A DNA stretch of 51,996 nt from Streptomyces shenzhenensis (GCF_021462265.1 NZ_JAJONF010000058.1:1-51996); one strand, 5' to 3'; shown: positions 14,269-21,854, counted from the stretch's first letter. Notes: generated from the sequence alone by a model not told the origin. Numbers and translations are program-made.

Positions 14269-15906
14269 TCACCGCTTGACGGGGGTGTCGCCGTTCATGC
14301 CGAAGCGAGCGGAGCACTGCTCGTCGGACCGGTCGCTCGCGTTCCAGACGCAGATCCACATCGTGTGGCCGACGTCCGAGACGAAACTCGTCTTCGCGGC
14401 GCCCCAGGAGGCCTGGAACGTGTACGCGACGCCGTCGCTGCGGTAGAGCTCGGCGCCGCAGGTCTGGTTCAGGGAGGTGTTGAGCACGCCCGCGAGCTCG
14501 CCCGAGCCGTTGTCGTCGAGCCAGGCGGAGCAGGCCGCGTCGTTGCCGACCCAGGAGGTGTCCGCCTCGGAGCCCTTGACCTGGGCCGGGTCGTCGCTGC
14601 CGTTGATGCCGCTGATCGACGACGAGGTGAGGCGTGGGGCCGGCGCCGAGGACTCGGCGGTCGCGCCGGTGCCGGCGGGGGGCCTCGCGCTGGACGTGCT
14701 CGGCGGGACGGCGGTGTCCGTGCCCGCCGGGACGGCCGTGAGGGCCGAGGCCGGGTGCGTGGAACCGGCGGTGGGCGAGGCCGAACTGCCGGGGCTCGCG
14801 GAGGACTTCCGCGTCGTCCCGGCCACGTGCTCGACGGCGGCCGACGCGCTGCCGGACGGCCTTGCGGCGCTGTCGCGCGGGGGATCGGACGGGGTGAGTA
14901 CGAACGCCGCGACGGCACCGAGGACGATGACCGCGGCGGTCGAGAGCAGGAGCAGGCGTTTGCCCGGGCGGCGGGGTGGTGCGGCGGAGGGCGGCACGGT
15001 CCCGGGCGTCGGCTCCGCGTCCGGGTCCGGCGGCGGGACGGTCTCCAGCTTGCCGACCGGCGTCGTGGCGAAGGCGCGTCGTACGGTGATGCGTGCCATG
15101 ACCTCGGAGGGCCAGGAGGGGGGAGGCACGGGCAGGTGCGCCTGGGCCGCCTCCGCCACCTCGCCGGCGGTGGGGCGGGCGCCACGGCCGGTGGCGAGAC
15201 AGGATTCGACGAGGGCGGCGAGGCCGGCGTCCACGGCGCGCAGCGGTTCGACGTCGGGGATGACGCCGGGCGTGCGGCCCGAGGCCGCGAAGAGCAGGAG
15301 CGCCCCGAGCGAGTAGACGTCCGCGGGCGCCGCCACGTCCTCGTCCCCGGCCTGCTGTTCCGGTGCCGAGAATCCCTGCGTTCCGTAAGAGCCGCCGCTC
15401 CTGGTGAGCCGCGCCTGGTCCGCGGCGCGGGCGATGCCGAAGTCGATCAGTTTGACGCCGTCACGCACCAGCATGACGTTGGCGGGTTTGACGTCGCGGT
15501 GCACGATCCCTAACGCGTGCACGTCCGACAGGTGAGCGGCCGCCTCGGCCAGCAGCAGCCACAGCGCCTCGACGGGCAGCGGGCCGCGCAGCCGGACCGC
15601 CTCGTCCACGGTGAGTCCGGGCACGTATTCGGTGGCGAACCAGGGACGTTCCGCGGTGCCGTCGCTCGCGAGCACCCGCGGCCCGACCCCGGGCGGCACC
15701 CGGTAGAGGATGCCGACCTCGCGTGCGAAGCGTTCGCCGGCGACCAGCCGTGGCCGGACCCGCTTGACGGCGGCGTAGCCCTTGTCGGACGCCCCGAGGT
15801 AGACCTCGCCCATGCCGCCGACGCCGAGCAGGCCGATGATGTTGAAGCTGCCGATCTCCTGCGGATCGTCCGGACCGAGCGGTTCGGCGATCGTGCTATC
15901 GATCAT
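14269..15906 (-). CDS. Membrane Ser/Thr protein kinase with extracellular Cys domain
   Basis: 545 residues. The kinase domain spans about residues 20-265: glycine loop GLLGVGGMGEV, Lys48, catalytic loop HRDVKPAN (D138, K140, N143), DFG at 155-157 and SAPE at 180-183. A Pro-rich juxtamembrane stretch leads to one membrane span (about 318-337). Outside is a Ser/Thr-rich linker and a C-terminal domain with four Cys, probably two disulfides. No PASTA repeats are present. All catalytic residues are intact, so it should be active. Its neighbour on the opposite strand encodes an FHA phosphothreonine reader, a natural partner. The ligand of the outer domain is unknown. Confidence 0.93.
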   Translation of the reverse strand: MIDSTIAEPLGPDDPQEIGSFNIIGLLGVGGMGEVYLGASDKGYAAVKRVRPRLVAGERFAREVGILYRVPPGVGPRVLASDGTAERPWFATEYVPGLTVDEAVRLRGPLPVEALWLLLAEAAAHLSDVHALGIVHRDVKPANVMLVRDGVKLIDFGIARAADQARLTRSGGSYGTQGFSAPEQQAGDEDVAAPADVYSLGALLLFAASGRTPGVIPDVEPLRAVDAGLAALVESCLATGRGARPTAGEVAEAAQAHLPVPPPSWPSEVMARITVRRAFATTPVGKLETVPPPDPDAEPTPGTVPPSAAPPRRPGKRLLLLSTAAVIVLGAVAAFVLTPSDPPRDSAARPSGSASAAVEHVAGTTRKSSASPGSSASPTAGSTHPASALTAVPAGTDTAVPPSTSSARPPAGTGATAESSAPAPRLTSSSISGINGSDDPAQVKGSEADTSWVGNDAACSAWLDDNGSGELAGVLNTSLNQTCGAELYRSDGVAYTFQASWGAAKTSFVSDVGHTMWICVWNASDRSDEQCSARFGMNGDTPVKR

Positions 15907-15941
15907 CAGCAGTTCCCCGGCCGCTCGCGCTCACGGCGGGC

Positions 15942-15970
15942 AACCTATCGGACACGCCGGGGCACTGCAA
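15942..15970 (-). promoter_or_regulatory. Candidate sigma70-type promoter of the receptor kinase gene
   Basis: On the minus strand, TTGCAG (15970-15965) is followed after exactly 17 bases by TAGGTT (15947-15942), matching TTGnnn-N17-TAnnnT. The kinase ATG lies 35 bases downstream of the -10 box. On the plus strand, TACACT at 16047-16052 is a possible -10 box for the FHA gene, but it has no convincing -35. Confidence 0.5.
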
Positions 15971-16080
15971 CGCGAGTTGACAGCGAACAGGAGCCGTGCC
16001 CGGCGTACCGGGCCTCGTACCAGGACCGGTCCCCGCGGTGCGCTCCTACACTGACGCGACCCGAGCCGGAGGTATGTGAC

Positions 16081-16875
16081 ATGGCGTACGGAAACTTCCC
16101 ACCCCAGATGCTGCCGCCGGGCAGTCCGTCCGGCAGGGTGCCCGCAGCGCCGCCGGGGACGATCTTCGTACTGGGTCCGGAGGGCGGATACGCCGTGCCG
16201 CCGCGCCGGTACACGCTGCTGTTCGGGCGGGACCGCGAGGACGTGCATGTGCCGGTCGGTGTCGACGACCCCACCGTCAGCCGCCGGCACGGCGTGTTCA
16301 CCTGTACGGGCACGGACGGCGACTGGTGGCTGGTCAACACCGGCAATCTGCCGATCGAACTGCCCGACGGCGTGCTGATGCTCACCGGCCACAAGCGGCT
16401 CATCGAGTCCGGCTACACCCCGCTGGTGATCAACTCGTCCAAGCAGCGTTCCCACCTCGTCGAGGTCCGCGTCGTGGACGAGGACGACCGGCACCCCCGC
16501 TCCACGAGCGGTGCGGAGACCGTGGATCCCGAGACGGTCTACGAGCTCTCCCCGCAGGAGCGGCTGGTGCTCACCGCGCTCGCCCGGCGCTACCTGGAGG
16601 GCCACGACGCCTTCCCGCTCCCGCTGGCCTGGGAGGACACCGCCCGTCTGGTCAACGCTTCCCCCTACGCGAGCAAGACCTGGACCCACAAGTCGGTCGC
16701 GAACGCGGTCGAGGACGTGCGGGAACGGCTGCACCGCCGGGGCGTGCGCGGACTGCTGCGCGACGAGGTCGGCGAGCCGGTCGGCTCGACACTCAGTGTC
16801 AACCTGATCAGGGAACTGCTGAAGACGGCGACGCTGAGCGCCCAGGACCTGGAGTTGCTGGCCGACAGGGACTGA
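16081..16875 (+). CDS. FHA domain protein with C-terminal winged-helix-like region
   Basis: 264 residues. The ATG follows GGAGGT at 16068-16073. The FHA domain (about 27-130) shows GR at 49-50, SRRH at 67-70 and N86, the residues that bind phosphothreonine peptides in this family. The C-terminal half (about 150-235) begins SPQERLVLTALARRYL and looks like a winged-helix fold often coupled to FHA in actinobacteria. There is no membrane segment, so it should be cytoplasmic. It diverges from the receptor kinase gene and converges on the small two-motif protein gene. Inference: it reads phosphorylated Thr made by the neighbouring kinase. DNA binding by the C-terminal part is possible but not shown. 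Confidence 0.85.
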   Translation: MAYGNFPPQMLPPGSPSGRVPAAPPGTIFVLGPEGGYAVPPRRYTLLFGRDREDVHVPVGVDDPTVSRRHGVFTCTGTDGDWWLVNTGNLPIELPDGVLMLTGHKRLIESGYTPLVINSSKQRSHLVEVRVVDEDDRHPRSTSGAETVDPETVYELSPQERLVLTALARRYLEGHDAFPLPLAWEDTARLVNASPYASKTWTHKSVANAVEDVRERLHRRGVRGLLRDEVGEPVGSTLSVNLIRELLKTATLSAQDLELLADRD

Positions 16876-16890
16876 GCGGATCGCAGGGTA

Positions 16891-16921
16891 CGTGCCCCGG
16901 CCGGTCACCGGCCGGGGCACG
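16891..16921. terminator. Bidirectional terminator between convergent genes
   Basis: A perfect 14-bp inverted repeat (16891-16904 with 16908-16921) with a 3-base loop sits between the stop of the FHA gene and the stop of the small two-motif protein gene, so it can serve both strands. Confidence 0.8.
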
Positions 16922-16930
16922 CGGCGTTTC

Positions 16931-17194
16931 TCAGCCTTCCGCCCCGCGCTCGGCCGCGGCGTTGTAGGTGACGTGCATGGTGCCGTGCTCGACAGCGAAG
17001 ACGGCTGCCTGGTCCGCCGCCGAGTTCTGCTGCCCCGGCTGCTGCCCCGGCTGCTGCCCTGGCTGCGACTGCGGCTGCGACTGCGGCTGCTCGGGGGGAC
17101 GCGTCGTGTTCGTCACGCGGTTGTCGTCTCCGACGACGAAGGTGCCGGAGACGTCCCCGGTGTGGATGTCCCCGTGGGTGGATTCCGGTGGCAT
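16931..17194 (-). CDS. Small two-motif protein, putative bipartite adaptor
   Basis: 87 residues, not a family I can name. Residues 10-29 contain GDVSGTFVVGDDNRV, which matches the N-terminus of the NTPase encoded just upstream at 14 of 20 positions. A Gln/Pro linker with PGQQ repeated three times and two SQPQ-type units joins this to a C-terminal VFAVEHGTMHV, which matches the C-termini of two proteins of the divergent operon. The start has AAAGG 6 bases upstream, and the gene lies 33 bases after the NTPase stop, so both are on one transcript. There is no membrane segment. Inference: each end pairs with the like motif of another protein. The gene is short, but motif conservation supports it being real. 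Confidence 0.82.
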   Translation of the reverse strand: MPPESTHGDIHTGDVSGTFVVGDDNRVTNTTRPPEQPQSQPQSQPGQQPGQQPGQQNSAADQAAVFAVEHGTMHVTYNAAAERGAEG

Positions 17195-17227
17195 GGTGGG
17201 CCTTTCTTCAGGTGGGCCGCAGGGAGG

Positions 17228-19672
17228 TCAGGCGCCGCAGTCGGTCTGCAGGCTGTCCGCGGCCGAGTTCATCGCCATGACCTGACTCGACGTGTCGAAC
17301 GCGGAACCCGTCGGGTCGTTCGCGTACGACTGATACAGGCTCTGGATCTGCTGGGTGGCGGTCAGCATGTCGTCGAGGTCCGATTCCACGGAGCTGTCCT
17401 GGGCCTGCGAGATGGCTGCCCGCAACGTGGACTCGATGGAATCGAGGTCGCTGATGGCGGCGTCGACGTCGGAGAGCACCGTGCTGTCGTCGGGAACGGC
17501 GGACGTCTCGCCCGAGTTGTAGGAGGCCATGGCGCTGTTGTACGAGTCGACCGCGGCGGACGCGACGGCGGCGTCGGTGTTGAACTGCTGGGTCTCCGAC
17601 GACAGGTCGGGGATCACGGTCGCGCACACGGGATCGACGGTGGGCGACGTCTCCTCGGTGGGCACGCTGTCGTCGGCGGGCAGGGTGCCGTAGCTCAGGT
17701 CCGGCGTGCTGACGGAACTCGACGCGACGGCTGCGGAGGGGTCCGTCCGATCGTTCGCGTTGACCATGAAACCCACGCCCAGCACGGCCGCAAAGCCGAG
17801 CGTGCAGACGAGGGCGAGTGCCGATACGCCGCCCTTGGCACCCACCGCACCGGTGGCGGTGAGGGCCGCGGGGGCCTTGCCCGTCGCGGTCGTCGCGGTG
17901 TGCGCGACGTGCGGTGACCTCGTCACGGAAGAGTGCGCCGCCGACAGGTCGATCCGCTGGGGTACCGGTGCGGCCGAGTGCGCGCCGGTCACATGGGCGC
18001 CGACGGGCGGCTGTGCGGAGGAACGGGACAGGTCGACCACCGGCCTCGCCACGTGTGCGGGCAACGCTGTGTGCGCGGAAGCCGGAGCGGCGGGCCCCGG
18101 CACGGCCGGGTGCGTGAAGGCGGGCGTGTGGGCGGCGCCGTGCGACGAGACCGCCCCGTGCGACGACACCTCCCCGTGCGACGGGGCGAGCGAGTGGGCC
18201 GGCGGTGTGCCGGGCGACGCCGCGCCGACGGCCTGCTGGGCCGTCGAATGCGCCCGCAGGGCGGTGAGTTCATGCCACAGCACCTCCGCCTCGAGCACCA
18301 GGGCCGTCGTCTGCGCGGCCCGCCCGATCGCCCTTCGGCGGGTGCGCGCCTCACGCAGGAAGAACTCCTCGCCCTCCTTGTCCCCCGCGCTCCTCGCCGC
18401 TGCCCAGCCGGCTCCGAGCAGGCTGCCCCACGCGTCGAACTGCCGGGACAGCGCCAGCTTCGGCGAGGCGGCACGGGCCAGCGCCGCGCCGAGCGGCGCG
18501 TGTCCGCTCCGCTCCGCTCGCTGCACCGCGACGTCCAGAGCCTGGAAGTGCGCCGCGACGTCGTCCGGAGCGGTGTCCCTCGCCTCGACCCACGCGGTGA
18601 ACGCCCGGCAGAGCCGGTCGGCGGGAAACTCCGTGCCGCGCGTGTTCAGGACGCACTCGGCGACATCCGGCGGACAGCTGTAGCCGGTCTCCGAGGCGAG
18701 CAGCAGGCCGTGTCGCACCAGGCCCTCGGCGAGCGCGTCGGAGTCCGGCCGGCCGAGCAGGTCGTTGAGATGCCGGGGGGCCAGCTCGGCGCCGGACAGC
18801 GAGCCGAGCAGGTACAGCAGGTCCCGCTCCTGCGGCCGGAGTCTGTTCAGCAGCGCGGGTAGCAGTTCGGGGAGATCGGCGATGCCCGGCAGGCCCTTGC
18901 CGGTCGCGGCGGCCAGCGCGATGCGCCGCAGCCGGAGCGGGTTCCCCTCCACCGCGTCGCACAGCGCGGGGACGATCCGCGCCTCGTCCGGCCGCAGCTC
19001 GCGGGAGAGCAGCCCCGCCACGAGTTCCGCCGCCGCCGGGGCCGTCAGCCCTTCGAGCCGGATCGCGTGCACGCCGTCGACGGCGGTCGGCCGCTGCGCG
19101 GTGAAGACGAACGTGGACTGCTCGGCCATGTCGAAGAGCCGGCGCAGGTCATTCTCGTCGAGTCCCGCGTCGTCCAGGTAGATCCGCAGCCGCAGGGACT
19201 TCAGATGCTCCTTCAGCACCTCGAGGGACGGCTTGTAGTTCGGCGCGTCGAAGCTGATGTCGAAGATCGCCTGCGCGATGTCGTCCGCCGTACGTCCGCC
19301 GGCCTCGATGTAGGCCGAGCCTTCGGCCCCGCGCGCCATCGTGCGTGCGAGGTGGCGCAGCAACGCGCTCTTGCCGACCCCGGACGCGCCCCAGACCTGC
19401 ACCAACTGACGTGTCTCGATCGCCTCTCGGAGGACGCGCAGGTCCCGCGCCCGTCCGATCAGCGGCTCGCCGGCGGACCGCGGCAGCTGGGAGATCGGCC
19501 GGCGTCTGACCGGATCCGGCAGCGGCCCCCCGTGGACGGTGACGGTCGAACCGTACTCGGCGTTGATACTCAGGTTGTTCACGGTGTTGTGGCTGCCTAC
19601 GACCATCGTCCCGGACACGTCGCCGGTCCGGATCCGCTCCGCGTCCCGCGGAACACCACTGTTCTCTGGCAT
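17228..19672 (-). CDS. Membrane-anchored STAND-like P-loop NTPase with N-terminal GDVSGT motif
   Basis: 814 residues. The N-terminal motif at 14-33 includes GDVSGTMVVGSHNTV. It is followed by an AAA/STAND-type NTPase with Walker A GASGVGKS at 95-102, Walker B-like IYLDDA at about 164-169, and AQRP (192-195) in the sensor position. Then come a winged-helix-like region and a helical region (to about 470), a long Ser/His/Pro/Ala linker with SHGAVSSHGA-type repeats, one membrane span (about 615-637) and a 177-residue helical outer domain with two Cys. No TPR or WD repeats were seen where STAND proteins usually carry sensors; the outer domain may replace them. The start follows GGGGGAAAG. It lies 82 bases after the Crp-like gene, so they may share a transcript. 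Confidence 0.85.
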   Translation of the reverse strand: MPENSGVPRDAERIRTGDVSGTMVVGSHNTVNNLSINAEYGSTVTVHGGPLPDPVRRRPISQLPRSAGEPLIGRARDLRVLREAIETRQLVQVWGASGVGKSALLRHLARTMARGAEGSAYIEAGGRTADDIAQAIFDISFDAPNYKPSLEVLKEHLKSLRLRIYLDDAGLDENDLRRLFDMAEQSTFVFTAQRPTAVDGVHAIRLEGLTAPAAAELVAGLLSRELRPDEARIVPALCDAVEGNPLRLRRIALAAATGKGLPGIADLPELLPALLNRLRPQERDLLYLLGSLSGAELAPRHLNDLLGRPDSDALAEGLVRHGLLLASETGYSCPPDVAECVLNTRGTEFPADRLCRAFTAWVEARDTAPDDVAAHFQALDVAVQRAERSGHAPLGAALARAASPKLALSRQFDAWGSLLGAGWAAARSAGDKEGEEFFLREARTRRRAIGRAAQTTALVLEAEVLWHELTALRAHSTAQQAVGAASPGTPPAHSLAPSHGEVSSHGAVSSHGAAHTPAFTHPAVPGPAAPASAHTALPAHVARPVVDLSRSSAQPPVGAHVTGAHSAAPVPQRIDLSAAHSSVTRSPHVAHTATTATGKAPAALTATGAVGAKGGVSALALVCTLGFAAVLGVGFMVNANDRTDPSAAVASSSVSTPDLSYGTLPADDSVPTEETSPTVDPVCATVIPDLSSETQQFNTDAAVASAAVDSYNSAMASYNSGETSAVPDDSTVLSDVDAAISDLDSIESTLRAAISQAQDSSVESDLDDMLTATQQIQSLYQSYANDPTGSAFDTSSQVMAMNSAADSLQTDCGA

Positions 19673-19754
19673 CTGCTTTCCCCCGTCCTCTCCAACGCCC
19701 GGGTCCCGGCACTCGGCAAGGCTGGCGTCGATCCGTCGTGCGAATCCGGCGTTT

Positions 19755-20489
19755 TTACGTGTTCGGCGCGATCGCCAGTGATCCGGCGGGCCCGGCCGCG
19801 ACGGCGATCCGGGCGAGGTGATCCAGGTCGAGGATGGTGATCCTGCGGTAGCCGGTCGCGACCGCGCCGGACTCCCGCAGCGCCCGCAGGGCCTTGTGGA
19901 CGGACGACTCCGCCGCGCCGACCAGGGTGGCCATCTCCGGCTGCGACAGCGGGAGACGGGCTTCGTTCTGGCCGGGACGCCCGTAGGTGACGGCCAGGTG
20001 GTGCAGGATCCTGGCCAGCCGTCCGAGCACGTCGCACCCGGTGAAATCGACGATCCGGCCGGTCGCCGTGCGCAGTTTGGCCACCACGCTCGCGCTGAGC
20101 GCGAGTCCTATGGCGGGGTGCTGTTTCGTGCACTCCAGCAGTTCGGAACGCAGGATGTAGCGGGCCAGCACCTTGCCACAGGCGGTCACGGTGCCGACGC
20201 GCGGCTGGCCGTCGATCCCGGCGAACTCCCCGACCAGGTCCCCTGCCATCCGCACGGCCAGCAGCGCCTCACGGCCGTCCTGCGCCCGCGCGGTGACCTT
20301 GACCATGCCGCCGAGCAGGAGCAGCGCGAAGTCCGAGGTGTCGGCCTCGCGGATGGTGATCTGACCGGCCGGGTAGGTCACGCGGTGGCCGAGTCCCATG
20401 AGGATCGCGCGGTCGGCCTCGTCGACCCGGCCGAGCAGCCCGGCCGGCGGCCAGTAGGCCGCGGCCCCGCGAACCCGTGTGTCGGTCAT
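19755..20489 (-). CDS. Crp/Fnr-family transcription regulator
   Basis: 244 residues from ATG 20489, chosen because GGGAGGGG lies about 5 bases upstream; a longer frame to 20525 has no better site. The N-terminal part is a cyclic-nucleotide-binding-type beta barrel (about 30-140), with GDLVGEFAGIDGQPR in the place of the phosphate-binding cassette. The C-terminal winged helix has the recognition region EMATLVGAAESSVHKALRAL. It is first in the leftward operon and diverges from a cyclase-like gene. Inference: it may respond to a nucleotide made nearby and control both operons. Ligand and targets are unknown, and many actinobacterial members bind neither cAMP nor iron-sulfur. Confidence 0.9.
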   Translation of the reverse strand: MTDTRVRGAAAYWPPAGLLGRVDEADRAILMGLGHRVTYPAGQITIREADTSDFALLLLGGMVKVTARAQDGREALLAVRMAGDLVGEFAGIDGQPRVGTVTACGKVLARYILRSELLECTKQHPAIGLALSASVVAKLRTATGRIVDFTGCDVLGRLARILHHLAVTYGRPGQNEARLPLSQPEMATLVGAAESSVHKALRALRESGAVATGYRRITILDLDHLARIAVAAGPAGSLAIAPNT

Positions 20490-20507
20490 CGGCCCCCTCC
20501 CTTCCTC

Positions 20508-20525
20508 GTGCGGCCGAAACCGCAC
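20508..20525. promoter_or_regulatory. CRP-geometry palindrome upstream of the Crp-like gene
   Basis: GTGCGG (20508-20513) and CCGCAC (20520-20525) form a perfect inverted repeat with a 6-base spacer, the half-site spacing of Crp-family operators (TGTGA-N6-TCACA). It lies 18 bases before the Crp-like start, in the 171-bp region between the two divergent operons. It would suit autoregulation. The sequence is GC-rich and could occur by chance. Confidence 0.4.
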
Positions 20526-20660
20526 AAGCCGTATTAGTAGCCGTTCTACCCGGGGACCCCTCCTCTACGGTCTCGTCAATCATCTTGTCGACACCGGACA
20601 GCGCGGACGACGGCACATCGGTCGTCGAGCTGCCTGCCCCGCCGTGATCGCGGAGGAACT

Positions 20661-21422
20661 GTGAATCCGAGGTACGAGTACCGAGCGCTGCTGGCGTGCG
20701 ACATCGCGGGCTCCGCGGGCCGTGGCGAGCGGCGGTTGCAGGAGATCCGCCAGGTTCTGCGTGCCGCGCTGTCCGACGCCCTGGGCGTGGCGGACCTGGA
20801 CGCGCGGGAGTTCGGGTACGCCGACACCGGCGACGGCTGCCGGCTCGTCGCCCCGGCCGCGCTACCCAAGGCCAGACTGCTGTTCCCGCTGCTCCCGGAG
20901 CTGGCCGCACGGATCCGTGTGCACAACGGGCAGGCCGGCGCGGACACCCGGCTGCGGGTGCGGGCCGCGCTGCACGCGGGGGAGATCCGGCTCGATCCGG
21001 ACGGCACCACCTCCGGCGCGCCCTTCGAGGCGCTGGCCCGGCTGCTCGACTCGGCCCCGCTGCGGCACGCGACGTCGGCCGGTACCGGCGGCACTCCGCT
21101 GGCCGCGATCCTGTCGCAGCACTTCTACGAGGAGACGGTCGGGCACGGCCACGAGGGGCTCGAAGCCGACGCCTTCACCGCGGCCGAGGTCCAGGTAAAG
21201 GAGTACGCCGCGCGGGCCTGGCTCTGGTACCCGGGCAGCCCCGTCGGGCCGCGGTTCGGTTCCGGCGCCGCTTCCGGCTCCGGCGCCGCTTCCGGCGACG
21301 GCGAGCAGCCCGCACCGCCCGAGCCGCGGACCGCGGACCAGCTCGTCCAGGCCATGGGAAACGGCACGGTCTTCGCCGTCCACCGGGGCGACCAGCACAT
21401 CCGCCACCACGCCCGAGGTTGA
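20661..21422 (+). CDS. Class III nucleotide cyclase-like protein with C-terminal VFAV motif
   Basis: 253 residues from GTG, with GGAGG 4 bases upstream. The fold pattern is that of class III adenylyl/guanylyl cyclases: metal-site Asp14 in CDIAGS, Asp58 in DTGDGCRL, RAALHAGE in the position of the conserved beta strand, and GAPFEALARLL where active enzymes have GxPVNxAARL. The transition-state Asn is Glu here, while the Arg (R127) is kept, so activity or product may be altered or lost. A GSGAASGSGAASG linker leads to VFAVHRGDQH at residues 237-246. It is the first gene of the rightward operon, 9 bases before the next. The motif links it to the two-motif protein. Confidence 0.75.
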   Translation: MNPRYEYRALLACDIAGSAGRGERRLQEIRQVLRAALSDALGVADLDAREFGYADTGDGCRLVAPAALPKARLLFPLLPELAARIRVHNGQAGADTRLRVRAALHAGEIRLDPDGTTSGAPFEALARLLDSAPLRHATSAGTGGTPLAAILSQHFYEETVGHGHEGLEADAFTAAEVQVKEYAARAWLWYPGSPVGPRFGSGAASGSGAASGDGEQPAPPEPRTADQLVQAMGNGTVFAVHRGDQHIRHHARG

Positions 21423-21431
21423 CGACCGCTG

Positions 21432-21854
21432 ATGAACGAGGAACTCGCCGAGCTGGCCGCGAGCGGTGCCACCGCTCTGGTCTCCGCGATGGGCACCGAT
21501 CTCTGGCAGGAGGCGAGGAGGCTGATGGGCCGCGTCCTCGCACAGGTCCGGGGCAGCCGCCGCGACGAGCTGTCCGTGGCGCTGGACCGGCAGTCGACCG
21601 CCACGAGGGGAGCGGTCGACGCCGGGGCAGTGCACTACTGGACCGAGGCTCTGAGCCAACTGCTCGACCGGCACCCGGAGCTGGCCCAGGACGTCATGAC
21701 CCTGGCTTCGCTGCGCAGCCCGCAGCGGCCGGACATCGTGATCCAGGTCAATTCCGCCACCCATTCAGGTGAGGTGTTCGCGGTGCAGCACGGCACTCAG
21801 CACTTCGCCTCCGGGCCGCGGTCCCGCGACCGCGATTCCGGGGACCGGCCGTGA
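21432..21854 (+). CDS. Small effector-associated-type protein ending in a VFAV motif
   Basis: 140 residues. The N-terminal part (about 1-50, with TALVSAMGTDLWQEARRLM) resembles short helical proteins common in Streptomyces conflict or signalling loci, to which I cannot give a function. A helical middle part ends in IVIQVNSATHSG, and then VFAVQHGTQHF at residues 115-125, the same motif as in the cyclase-like and two-motif proteins. A short basic/acidic tail follows. The stop overlaps the start of the phosphatase gene by 4 bases (GTGA), so the two are translationally coupled. Inference: it brings the membrane phosphatase/kinase module to whatever assembly the motif forms. Confidence 0.78.
   Translation: MNEELAELAASGATALVSAMGTDLWQEARRLMGRVLAQVRGSRRDELSVALDRQSTATRGAVDAGAVHYWTEALSQLLDRHPELAQDVMTLASLRSPQRPDIVIQVNSATHSGEVFAVQHGTQHFASGPRSRDRDSGDRP

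Noticed and set aside
14080..15513. Plus-strand frame through the receptor kinase gene
   Set aside because: No ribosome-binding site, low-complexity product, and fully covered by a kinase gene with complete catalytic motifs on the other strand.
15977..15982. TTGACA hexamer as the FHA gene promoter
   Set aside because: No -10 box lies at 16-19 bases; the nearest candidate TACCGG is 23 bases away.
16891..16921. Palindrome as an attachment or operator site
   Set aside because: Its place between two convergent stop codons and its perfect GC stem with a 3-base loop fit a terminator better; there is no integrase or duplicate copy.
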